DNA from: Kineosporia babensis
Lineage (GTDB): Bacteria > Actinomycetota > Actinomycetes > Actinomycetales > Kineosporiaceae
DNA length: 64,000 nucleotides
NCBI RefSeq assembly: GCF_021129305.1
Contig: NZ_JAJOMB010000025.1
Location: 92,057-156,056, forward strand
Direction: 5' to 3'
In this document: in pieces, positions 42,732-50,522 of the stretch
How the letters are laid out: each line of letters opens with the position of its first letter
Position numbering within the stretch: the stretch's first letter is position 1
Notes under the pieces: model-generated
The model's database searches: none
Seen by the model: only the letters and a program-made list of their open reading frames with translations
Told to the model about the DNA's origin: nothing
Position numbers and translations under genes: made by a program

Positions 42732-42889
42732 CCGGCTACCCCCTGGAACGGGTCCACCAGGAGGCAGCCTTTCTCGGACGGCACGTCCACTGGACCCTCA
42801 CCGAGGTGCTGATGCTCGACCACGCCGAACGAGCCCGGTGGGTGCGGGAGGTCGCTGAACAGATGGAGCGGGGAGGGGAGGGTCCGTGA
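42728..42889 (+). CDS. DUF6760 eCIS small protein
   Basis: 53 aa from ATG 42728, overlapping the previous stop by 4 nt. The sequence 'YPLERVHQEAAFLGRHVHWTLTEVLMLDHAERARWVREV' is the full DUF6760 pattern, a tiny helical protein found almost only in eCIS and phage-like tail operons between tube and hub genes. By position it corresponds to the second product of a split tail-assembly chaperone. It is probably needed in assembly and not part of the mature particle; this is inference from synteny. Confidence 0.82.
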   Translation: MTGYPLERVHQEAAFLGRHVHWTLTEVLMLDHAERARWVREVAEQMERGGEGP

Positions 42890-43752
42890 ATACCGATGAG
42901 GGACGTCCGCCGACCCTGGGCGAGCAGCTCACCTCCGAGGGGGAGCGGCTTCGGTCCCGGCACCTGCCCGCGTTCGCCTGGGCCACCGCGTTCGCTCCGG
43001 TCCACGAGCGGATGGCCGGGCTGAGTGTCTCCTGGGCGGAGCGCTTCGCGCGGACCGAGAGCGGCGCCGCTCCCCCACCGGTGCCCCATCGGCCCGGACG
43101 GCTCCCCGATCAGGTGAGCACCCCGTCCGTTGCTCTTACCCCCGCCCCTGACGCGCACCTAGCCCCAGAAGTACGGCCCTTACCCACGGACGTCCGCCAT
43201 CGTTTGCGTGAGGTGGCCGGACCAGGGGCCGAGAAGATGGAGGTGCGCACCGGCCCGTCCGCCGATGCCCTGACCCGCACCCACCACGCGGACGCGGTCA
43301 CCGTCGGCACCACCGTGCATGTGCGCGACGGGCAGTTCCGGCCCACCACCCGCAGCGGATTTGCCCTGCTCGCCCACGAAGCCCACCACGTCACCGCGCT
43401 CCTGCAGCCCCACCGGACCAGCGCCCACGCGGAAGAGACCCAGGCCCGGCGCATCGAGCATCAGGCGGCCACCCATCCTCTGGGACCCAGCGCCATCGTC
43501 CCCACCCGCCGGCAGCCGCAGCCCCGGCCGAATCGTTCTACCCCCACGACAACAGCCCTCACGAGAACAGCCCCCGCGACAACCGGCCCCACGACGGCGG
43601 CCCCCGAGCCCAGGACCCAGCAAATCAAAGCCGCCGACGTGGACCGCGAACTGCCTACCCCGGCGGCCGGCCCGGACCTGGAGGCCCTGCGCCGGGGTCT
43701 GGTCGAGGACGTGATGCGGCGTCTGCGCACCGATTTCGAACGGGGGGCCTGA
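42886..43752 (+). CDS. Short DUF4157-type protein with HEAHH motif within the structural genes
   Basis: 288 aa, GTG start overlapping the DUF6760 stop. Residues 105-170 are DUF4157-like: '..EKMEVRTGPSADALTRTHHADAVTVGTTVHVRDGQFRP' and then 'GFALLAHEAHHVTALLQ', with an HExxH zinc-protease motif at about residue 165. The rest is Pro/Thr-rich and disordered (residues 200-250), ending in a short amphipathic helix 'LEALRRGLVEDVMRRLRTDFERG'. DUF4157 proteins occur in eCIS loci as cargo or structural partners. Its place between tube and hub genes is where a tape-measure or hub-associated protein is often found. Its role is uncertain. Confidence 0.7.
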   Translation: MNTDEGRPPTLGEQLTSEGERLRSRHLPAFAWATAFAPVHERMAGLSVSWAERFARTESGAAPPPVPHRPGRLPDQVSTPSVALTPAPDAHLAPEVRPLPTDVRHRLREVAGPGAEKMEVRTGPSADALTRTHHADAVTVGTTVHVRDGQFRPTTRSGFALLAHEAHHVTALLQPHRTSAHAEETQARRIEHQAATHPLGPSAIVPTRRQPQPRPNRSTPTTTALTRTAPATTGPTTAAPEPRTQQIKAADVDRELPTPAAGPDLEALRRGLVEDVMRRLRTDFERGA

Positions 43753-43755
43753 GCC

Positions 43756-44448
43756 ATGGCCCGTTCGAACACCGGGGAACTGGTCAAGGCCGTGCTGATC
43801 GACACCACCACCGGCAGCGCGCACCCGGTCGCCTACAACCCCGAGGAACTGCGCCTGGACCAGGGCAATCAGTTCGCCGAGATCGCCATCCCGGGTCTGG
43901 ACGCCTCTCCCCTGCAGTACGTCCGCGGCCGTAACCGCACGCTCAGCATGGACCTGCTGTTCGACACCTACGAGAGCGGCACCGACGTCCGCACCCGCAC
44001 CGGCCCGATCGTGCGCCTGCTGAACAAGAACCCCGCCACCCTGGCCCCGCCGGTGCTGCTGTTCTCGTTCGGCCGCCTGCAGCTGCGCTGCGTCCTGACC
44101 GACGCGGCCGAACGGTTCACCATGTTCGACCGGGACGGCACTCCGGTGCGCTGCTCGATGTCGGTGAAACTGCAGGAGTACGTGGACCTTCCGATCACCG
44201 TGGAGCAAGGGCTCACCGGCCTGGCCGGACTGGCCGGGGGTGTGGTCTCGGCGATCGGCCGGGCCACGGTGCGGCCGGGCACCGCGGCCGTGCACGTGGT
44301 GGCCGCCGGCGACACCCTCAGCGCCATCGCCGGCGCGTACCTGGGTGATCCGGGCCGCTGGCGGGAGATCGCCCGGGCCAACGACATCGTCGACCCGTTG
44401 GGCCTGGTGCCCGGCGCGCACCTGGCGATTCCGGAGGCCGGCTCGTGA
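43756..44448 (+). CDS. eCIS tube-initiator/hub adaptor with LysM (Cis7-like)
   Basis: 230 aa. The N-terminal 165 residues ('KAVLIDTTTGSAHPVAYNPEELRLDQGNQFAEIAIPGLDASPLQYVRG' in parts) are the CIS tube-like domain of Afp7/Pvc7 proteins, which start the tube on the spike. The C-terminal 50 residues are a LysM fold ('VHVVAAGDTLSAIAGAYLGDPGRWREIARANDI', ending 'PGAHLAIP'), as in T4 gp53-type adaptors. The start lies 3 nt after the DUF4157 stop. The stop overlaps the spike gene (GTGA). Confidence 0.9.
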   Translation: MARSNTGELVKAVLIDTTTGSAHPVAYNPEELRLDQGNQFAEIAIPGLDASPLQYVRGRNRTLSMDLLFDTYESGTDVRTRTGPIVRLLNKNPATLAPPVLLFSFGRLQLRCVLTDAAERFTMFDRDGTPVRCSMSVKLQEYVDLPITVEQGLTGLAGLAGGVVSAIGRATVRPGTAAVHVVAAGDTLSAIAGAYLGDPGRWREIARANDIVDPLGLVPGAHLAIPEAGS

Positions 44449-46007
44449 TCGCGCCGCGTTTCGAGGTGCGGTTCTCCGGGGTCACCCTGGCGGCCGATCT
44501 GAGCGAGCAGGTCGAGAGCCTGGTGGTGGAGACCGATCTGGACCTGGCCGGTTCCTTCCACCTGAACCTGCGGCTGCCCTCGCCGGCCCTGCTCGACTCG
44601 GCGCTGCTGGACCTGGGCCAGAGCGTCGAGATCCACCTGGGTTACGGCCCGGACCTGGTGCCGGCCTTCCTGGGCGAGATCACCTCGATCGAGCCGTCCT
44701 TCCCCGCCGACGGCGCCCCGACGGTCGCGGTCAGCGGCTACGACCGGTCCTACCGGCTGCGCGCCACCGAGCCCGAACCCCGCTCGTACACGGCCACCAA
44801 CGACAGCGTGATCGCGGCCCGGATCGCCGCCGAGCACGGCCTGGTCCCGGTCGTCGACCCGGCGCCCTTCGTGGCCGAGCGACTGCAGGTCGAGAGCGAC
44901 ATGGCGTTCCTGAAGAGCTGCGCGGCGCAGTACTTCTTCGACGTCTACGTGGAGTGGGACCGGCTGCACTTCCACTTCCCCCGCCCGCCGGGCGCGGCGC
45001 ACGTCCTGGAGTGGGGCCGCAACCTCTCCAGTTTCAGCCCGCGGATCTCGGCCGCCGGCCTGGCCGGGGTCCAGCAGGTGCGGGCCTACAACCAGGAACT
45101 GGCCCAGGCCCTCACGGTGACGGTGCTGGCGCTGGACCTGAACCCGGAGAACCTGCTGGAGCGGCTCGGCGGGCAGGCCCGGCAGCTGCTGATGGGCCTG
45201 GTCCGCAAGGGCATCCGCCAGGAACCGGTGAGCAATCCGGTGCAGGCCCTGGCGGTGGCCCGGGCCATGCTGTCGAACCTGCTGGAGGGCATGTACGAGG
45301 GCAGCGGCACCTGCATCGGCACCCCGGGCCTGCGCGCCGGGCAGTACGTGCGGATCACCGGGATCGGCGAGCGGTTCGGCGGGACGTACCGGCTGCGCAA
45401 GGTCACCCACCGGATCGACGCCGGGGGCTTCCACACCGACTTCTCGATCACCGCCCGCGGCCACTCCAGCCTGCTCGGCCTGCTGCGCCGCACCATGCAC
45501 CAGGCCCCGGCCCCCGATCAGGAGGAACGCTTCTACGGGGTGCTGCTGGCCGAGGTCACCTCGAACACCGAGACGCAGGCGCTGCCCCCGGCCGCCCACA
45601 CCGGCCGGATCCAGGTGCGCTTCCCGGGCCTGACCGGGGACTCGATCACCCGCTGGGCCCGGTGCGCCCGCCCGATGGCCGGTTCCGGGGCCGGGTTCTT
45701 CGCCCTGCCCCAGCCGGGTGAGCAGGTCCTGGTCGCTTTCGAGCACGGCCGGCTCACCGAGCCCTACGTTCTGGGCGCGCTGTGGAACGCCCAGAGCCGG
45801 CCTCCGGCCACGAACGCCGACGGCACCAACGCCACCACCGTGCTGCGCAGCCGCACCGGCCACGCCCTGACCTTCGACGACGGCCCGCAGGGACTGCTGT
45901 CCCTGAACGCGGCCGGTGACCTGCAGATCACGGCGAGCGGCTCGATCACCATCGGGACCGGCCAGACCAGCATCACACTCACCGAGCAGGGGGTTGACGT
46001 CCAATGA
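44445..46007 (+). CDS. eCIS spike protein, VgrG/gpD-like (Cis8)
   Basis: 520 aa, GTG start. Residues 1-340 form the late-control gpD (gp27-like) ring domain ('VETDLDLAGSFHLNLRLPSP', 'LGEITSIEPSFPADGAPTVAVSGYD', 'YFFDVYVEWDRLHFHFP'). Residues about 385-450 are the gp5 OB fold ('GRIQVRFPGLTGDSITRWARC', 'GEQVLVAFEHGRLTEPYVLGALWN'). The C-terminal 70 residues are a short beta-helix needle ('LTFDDGPQGLLSLNAAGDLQITASGSITIG'). Together they make the central spike trimer. It overlaps both neighbours by 4 nt. Confidence 0.93.
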   Translation: MIAPRFEVRFSGVTLAADLSEQVESLVVETDLDLAGSFHLNLRLPSPALLDSALLDLGQSVEIHLGYGPDLVPAFLGEITSIEPSFPADGAPTVAVSGYDRSYRLRATEPEPRSYTATNDSVIAARIAAEHGLVPVVDPAPFVAERLQVESDMAFLKSCAAQYFFDVYVEWDRLHFHFPRPPGAAHVLEWGRNLSSFSPRISAAGLAGVQQVRAYNQELAQALTVTVLALDLNPENLLERLGGQARQLLMGLVRKGIRQEPVSNPVQALAVARAMLSNLLEGMYEGSGTCIGTPGLRAGQYVRITGIGERFGGTYRLRKVTHRIDAGGFHTDFSITARGHSSLLGLLRRTMHQAPAPDQEERFYGVLLAEVTSNTETQALPPAAHTGRIQVRFPGLTGDSITRWARCARPMAGSGAGFFALPQPGEQVLVAFEHGRLTEPYVLGALWNAQSRPPATNADGTNATTVLRSRTGHALTFDDGPQGLLSLNAAGDLQITASGSITIGTGQTSITLTEQGVDVQ

Positions 46008-46360
46008 GCTCCGGCCCCACCGTTCTGACCACCGAAAGCACCGTGGAATGCGCCCATTCCGGCCAGCTGCAGCTTCCCCGCGGCACCCGGCTCACCGTCC
46101 AGGGCGAACCGGTCCTGCTGGCCCCGGCCGCACCGGTCCCGGTCACCGGCTGCACGACGGTCGAGAACAGCGTCCCGACCACCAAGTGCCTGAACGTGCT
46201 GAGCTTCACCACCGGCACCTCGGCCCGCCTCACGGTGCGCGGTGTCTCGGTGCTGCTGGACACGCTGGCCGGGAACACCGACGGCCAGCCACCCGCCAAC
46301 GGCCCACTCCCTGCTCCCGAAGCCGGGCAGGACCGGCTGAGGGCCGCGGTGAAGCCGTGA
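46004..46360 (+). CDS. PAAR-like spike-tip protein (Cis10)
   Basis: 118 aa. There is no textbook PAAR motif, but the pattern 'TTESTVECAHSGQLQLPRGTRLTVQGEPVL', then 'VTGCTTVENSVPTTKCLNV', then 'ARLTVRGVSVLLDTLAGNT' has the beta-turn repeats and Cys/His residues of DUF4280/PAAR-like tips in actinomycete eCIS. Cys and His (CAH, GC, KC) would bind a metal at the point. The place directly after the spike gene with ATGA overlap supports this. It caps the needle and may carry a toxin. Confidence 0.75.
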   Translation: MSSGPTVLTTESTVECAHSGQLQLPRGTRLTVQGEPVLLAPAAPVPVTGCTTVENSVPTTKCLNVLSFTTGTSARLTVRGVSVLLDTLAGNTDGQPPANGPLPAPEAGQDRLRAAVKP

Positions 46361-46749
46361 ACGGGCCGGAGGCCCTGGGCCGCGGGCTGGCCCAGCCGCT
46401 GCACGTGGGGGTGGCCGGGCTGGCCGAGGCCACGGGGGTGGCCAAGGTCGAGGAGTCGATCCGGGTCATCCTCGGCACCCAGCCCGGAGAACGCCTGATG
46501 CGCCCGCAGTTCGGCGCCAACCTGCGCTCGCTGGTGTTCGCGCCGAACAACTCCGCCACCGCCGGGCTGGCCGCCCACTACGTCCGCGAGGCGCTGAACC
46601 GGTGGGAGCCGCGGATCGAGGTCCTCGACGTGGTGGCCGAGAACGACCAGACCGCAGCCGCTCTGGTGATCAACGTGCACTACCGGCTGCGGGCCACCGC
46701 CCAGGAACAGGTGCTGACGTACCCGCTGGCGCTGGATGATCCCCGATGA
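46357..46749 (+). CDS. eCIS baseplate wedge protein, gp25-like (Cis9)
   Basis: 130 aa from GTG 46357, overlapping the tip gene by 4 nt. 'VEESIRVILGTQPGERLMRPQFGANLRSLVFAPN' is the gpW/gp25 signature, including the conserved 'GER.M.P.FG'. The ending 'EPRIEVLDVVAENDQTAAALVINVHYRL' completes the fold. It joins the sheath to the baseplate. It overlaps the baseplate J gene by 4 nt (ATGA). Confidence 0.93.
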   Translation: MNGPEALGRGLAQPLHVGVAGLAEATGVAKVEESIRVILGTQPGERLMRPQFGANLRSLVFAPNNSATAGLAAHYVREALNRWEPRIEVLDVVAENDQTAAALVINVHYRLRATAQEQVLTYPLALDDPR

Positions 46750-48881
46750 CGCCGGAGTCCGAACGGGGGCGCCTGGTCCCGCCCGATCTCGACGACCGCA
46801 CCTGGCAGGACCTGGTCGACCAGATGCGGGCCCTGATCCCGAAGTACGCGCCGCAGTGGACCGACCACAACCCCAGCGATCTGGGGATCACCCTGATCGA
46901 GCTGTTCGCCTGGCTCGGTGAGGGCATCATCTACCGGCTGAACCAGACCCCGGAGAAGAACTACCTGGCCTTCCTGAACCTGCTCGGGATCACCCGCGAC
47001 CCGCCCAGCCCGGCCCGCACCTACCTGACGTTCACCGGTTCCACCTCCGGCGTCGTCACCGTCCCGGCCGGCACCCAGGCCCAGACCACCGATCCGGCCG
47101 GCGGGCGGCCGATCGTCTTCGAGACCGACGAGGACCTCACGGTCGTGCCGACCAGCCTGGTCAGCGCCCTGCTGGCCGCAGGATCGGCGACCGGGACGTA
47201 CCAGGACGTCAGCGCCGACCTGGTCGGGCCACCGGCCGGTGGACTGCGTGTGGACGTCCCCGCTGGGCAGGGCGTCTCGCTCCTGCTGGGTTTCGATCGG
47301 GCCACCGGCGAAGAACTCGGGCTGGACCTGCTGCTGTACCAGAACGCCCGCACCACCGGCGGGAAGATCACCTGCGCGTTCTCGCACGCCGACGACGAAC
47401 CTGGACGCTGGCCCGCCGGCGAAGTGGCCGACGGCACCGAAGGGTTGACGCACGACGGCACCCTGCGACTGCGGCCACCGGCAGCATGGGCCCAGCAACG
47501 CGCCGGCGGCCCTCAGACCTCCCGCCCGTGGACCACGCTGACCCCGGCGCCCGGGCAGACCGGTTCCGCAACTCCCCTGTTCTGGGTGCGTCTGACGGTG
47601 GAGGCACCGGACGCAGTGATCGGCATCGACCGCCTGCTGTTCAACGCCGTCTCGGCCCGCACCGCGCTGAGCGTGCGCGACCCGGAAGTGCTCGGCGTCA
47701 GCGACGGCACCGGTTTCCAGGTGTTCTCCCTGGCCGGACGCCCGGTCTACCGCCGCCCCGGACTCGGCCGGCCTTACCGCGATCTTCTCGTGCAGGTGGA
47801 AGGTGAGGCCGAGGACGACTGGCAGGACTGGGAACTGGTGGAGGATCTGGCCGCGGGCCCGGCCCGGGCCTACCGCCTGGACCCGGTCACCGGGGAGATC
47901 CGGTTCGGCAACCACGACGAGCAGAAGCAGCAGGGCAACGGCTCGGTCCCGGCCGCAGGCCGGCGGATCAGGGCCCGGCACTACCGCCACGTGGACAGCG
48001 GCGCAGGCGGGAACGTCGGGCCCGGGCAGGTCGTGGTGCTGCGAGACACCCCGGCGAAGGTGCTGCCTGCGGGCATCGCCACCGTCACCAACCTCGCCGC
48101 CGCCCGGGACGGCACCGACGAGGAGCCGATCGCCGAGACCATGCGCCGGGCCCCCGAGGAACTGCGCATCCGCGACCGGGCCGTCACGGTGGACGACTAC
48201 GAGTTCTTGGCCCGGGAAGCAGCCGGCGACCTCCGCGTCGTCCGTTGCCTGGGACCCCGCGCCCACACCGTCGCCGATGCCGCCCCCGGAACCCAGCCCG
48301 GCACCCCCTGGCAGTTCGGCGGCCTGAACCGCGCCCCGGGCGCGGTCACGGTGATCATCGCGCCCGACCGCGACCTGTCGGTGACCCGGCCCGAGCCGAC
48401 CCCCGACCAGATCCGGGTCGTCCAGGGCTATCTCGACGCCCGCCGCGACCTGACCGCCGCGCTGTCGGTCACCGCGCCGCGCTACCTGCCGATCATCGTC
48501 AAGGTCGAGATCCAGGTCTGGAAGCAGGCCCTGGACGCCGGCGCCTCCCTCGAGCGGGTGGAGGCCGAGACCCGTTCCCGTCTGCAGGCTTTTCTGCACC
48601 CCACCCGAGGTGGACGCGAGGGCACCGGCTGGGCGGTCGGCGAGCCGGTGTTCACCTCGGACGTGTTCCAGGCCCTGATGCCCGCCCGCGACCTCGGCTA
48701 CATCAGCACCCTGCAGGTCCGGCCCGCCCTGCCGCTCTACCACGAGGGCCCGCCCGACACCCTGCGCCGGCCCTTCCCGCTCTCGGACTTCGCCGCCTCG
48801 GTCCGCCTGACCGACTACGAACTGGTCTGCGCCGCCCTCGACAGCGAGCAAGCAGTGCGCGTGAGCCCGGTGCCGCGATGA
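46746..48881 (+). CDS. eCIS baseplate J-like protein (Cis11)
   Basis: 711 aa. The N-terminus 'DRTWQDLVDQMRALIPKYAPQWTDHNPSDLGITLIELFAWLGEGIIYRLNQTPEKNYLAFLNLLGI' (in parts) is diagnostic of 'putative baseplate assembly protein' members of the gp6/J family. The middle is beta-rich and probably peripheral. The C-terminal third returns to the J core ('ETMRRAPEELRIRDRAVTVDDYEFLAREA', 'PRYLPIIVKVEIQVW', 'LQAFLHPTRGGREGTGWAVGEPVFTSDVFQAL'). It forms the wedge ring of the baseplate. It overlaps the next gene by 4 nt. Confidence 0.93.
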   Translation: MTPESERGRLVPPDLDDRTWQDLVDQMRALIPKYAPQWTDHNPSDLGITLIELFAWLGEGIIYRLNQTPEKNYLAFLNLLGITRDPPSPARTYLTFTGSTSGVVTVPAGTQAQTTDPAGGRPIVFETDEDLTVVPTSLVSALLAAGSATGTYQDVSADLVGPPAGGLRVDVPAGQGVSLLLGFDRATGEELGLDLLLYQNARTTGGKITCAFSHADDEPGRWPAGEVADGTEGLTHDGTLRLRPPAAWAQQRAGGPQTSRPWTTLTPAPGQTGSATPLFWVRLTVEAPDAVIGIDRLLFNAVSARTALSVRDPEVLGVSDGTGFQVFSLAGRPVYRRPGLGRPYRDLLVQVEGEAEDDWQDWELVEDLAAGPARAYRLDPVTGEIRFGNHDEQKQQGNGSVPAAGRRIRARHYRHVDSGAGGNVGPGQVVVLRDTPAKVLPAGIATVTNLAAARDGTDEEPIAETMRRAPEELRIRDRAVTVDDYEFLAREAAGDLRVVRCLGPRAHTVADAAPGTQPGTPWQFGGLNRAPGAVTVIIAPDRDLSVTRPEPTPDQIRVVQGYLDARRDLTAALSVTAPRYLPIIVKVEIQVWKQALDAGASLERVEAETRSRLQAFLHPTRGGREGTGWAVGEPVFTSDVFQALMPARDLGYISTLQVRPALPLYHEGPPDTLRRPFPLSDFAASVRLTDYELVCAALDSEQAVRVSPVPR

Positions 48882-50506
48882 ACCACCCCGAGGTCAGCAG
48901 CTACCTGGCCCATCTGCCACCGGCCCTGTGGCGCGAGGAGCAGGCCGGGGCCCTGGGGCTGGGCTCGATGCTGCGGATCTTCGAGAAGATCGCCACCGGC
49001 ATCGACGACGACGTGCCGCTGCCCGCGCTCACCGACCAGATCGCCGGCCTGCACCGGATCTTCGACCCATGGACGACGCCGCCGCAGTTCCTGCCCTGGC
49101 TCGCCTCCTGGGTCGCCCTCACCTTCCCGACCCTGCAGAACGAACCAGTATGGGACGAGTACCAGCGCCGCAAGGTCACCGCCGGCATCGCGCAGGTGTA
49201 CCGACTGCGCGGACGCAAGGCCGGGCTCAACCGCTACCTGGACCTGTACGCCGTCGGCACCACCCGCCCCCGCATCTGCGTCGACGACGGCGCCCGCCTG
49301 TTCGCTGTCACCCCGCGCCCGCAGGCCCTGGCCACGGTCGAGGCCCTGGGCGTGCAGCCGCCCCTGGTCGGCACGGGAAAGATCCAGCGCAACGGGATCA
49401 CCCGCCCCTGGTGCGTCACCGCCGACAGCAGCGGCCACCTGTTCGTCGGCGACGCCGGGGTACCCAGCATCCAGGTCGCGCCGGCCCCGGACATCCCCAC
49501 GCCCAGCAGTTGGTGGCGCCTCGACCCGTCCGGACGCTACCCGCTCACCGGTACGCCGCCCCTGCCCGCGCCGCTCAACACCGGCAACCTGCTCACCGAC
49601 ATCGACCCGATCGCCGCCGTCACTGTTCTGGAGACGGCGTACGCCATCACCCGCAGCGGCCGATTGCTGGCGCTACCTGAGCCTTTCACCGGGACGGCCA
49701 CCGTCCTGACCACGCTGACCAACCCCACCGCGCCGGTCTGGATCGTCGCCATGACCCTCGACCCGGCCACCGGCCAGCTCCTGGTCCTCGACCGCGGCGG
49801 ACGTCACCCCCAGATGGCCCGCCCCAGCCTGATCACGGTCACCCCCGAGCCACTGACCAGCACCCGCACCGCTCTGCCGGGCCTGACCGAACCGCTCTCA
49901 CTGATCGCCCGCCCCGACGGCACCCTGCTGATCGGTGACGGCGGCCCGCAGGAACCGGACCCGGGCGTGCCCAGCCAGCTCACCGGGAACCTGTTCACCG
50001 TCCAGCGCCGCACCACCCCCTGGACCGTGACCGCGCAACTGCCGGCCGACCCCGCGACCAACCCCCTCGTCTCCCCCACCGGCCTGGCCGAACTGGACGG
50101 TCAGCTCTACGTTCTCGACGCGGGCCTGAAACCCTTCGAGCCCTCCCCCTCCGACCCGTTCGTCTGCCCGGTCGCCGAGCACGCCGCGATCTACCACTAC
50201 TCCGAGGGCACGCTGACCCGGATCACCGAGCCGGGGCAGTTCGTCTTCCCCACCGGCTTGGGCGTCGGCCAGAACCGTCTGCTGGTTGCCGATCCCGGAC
50301 GTCTGGCGGTCAACTTCCAGCCGTATCTGGCCCGGGTGCTGCCCTCCCGCTTCGACGTCGGCGTGCACTTCACCGCAGCCCGGGTCCCGCAAGACCCGGT
50401 GGCCCGCAAGCACACCCTGCAGCAGGCGGTCGGGGCGATCAGCACGATCGTCAACGACCAGAAACCCGCCCACACCATGTGGAGCCTGACCACCTCGAGC
50501 GAGTGA
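48878..50506 (+). CDS. eCIS tail protein I fused to a beta-propeller-like domain (Cis12)
   Basis: 542 aa from ATG 48878. Residues 1-135 are the gpI/gp7 wedge domain: 'SSYLAHLPPALW', 'LPALTDQIAGLHRIFDPWTTPPQFLPWLASWVALTF', 'VTAGIAQVYRLRGRKAGLNRYL'. Residues 165-470 are an inserted NHL-type propeller with repeated 'GHLFVGDAG', 'GQLLVLDRGG', 'GTLLIGDGG', 'GQLYVLDAG' and 'NRLLVADPG' blades. The end returns to a wedge-like segment ('VHFTAARVPQDPVARKHTLQQAVGAISTIVNDQKPAHTMW' in parts). Propeller-bearing versions are common in actinomycete eCIS. The domain may decorate the baseplate. It is followed by the fibre gene after 16 nt. Confidence 0.88.
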   Translation: MNHPEVSSYLAHLPPALWREEQAGALGLGSMLRIFEKIATGIDDDVPLPALTDQIAGLHRIFDPWTTPPQFLPWLASWVALTFPTLQNEPVWDEYQRRKVTAGIAQVYRLRGRKAGLNRYLDLYAVGTTRPRICVDDGARLFAVTPRPQALATVEALGVQPPLVGTGKIQRNGITRPWCVTADSSGHLFVGDAGVPSIQVAPAPDIPTPSSWWRLDPSGRYPLTGTPPLPAPLNTGNLLTDIDPIAAVTVLETAYAITRSGRLLALPEPFTGTATVLTTLTNPTAPVWIVAMTLDPATGQLLVLDRGGRHPQMARPSLITVTPEPLTSTRTALPGLTEPLSLIARPDGTLLIGDGGPQEPDPGVPSQLTGNLFTVQRRTTPWTVTAQLPADPATNPLVSPTGLAELDGQLYVLDAGLKPFEPSPSDPFVCPVAEHAAIYHYSEGTLTRITEPGQFVFPTGLGVGQNRLLVADPGRLAVNFQPYLARVLPSRFDVGVHFTAARVPQDPVARKHTLQQAVGAISTIVNDQKPAHTMWSLTTSSE

Positions 50507-50522
50507 CGGTACGACGGAGGAA

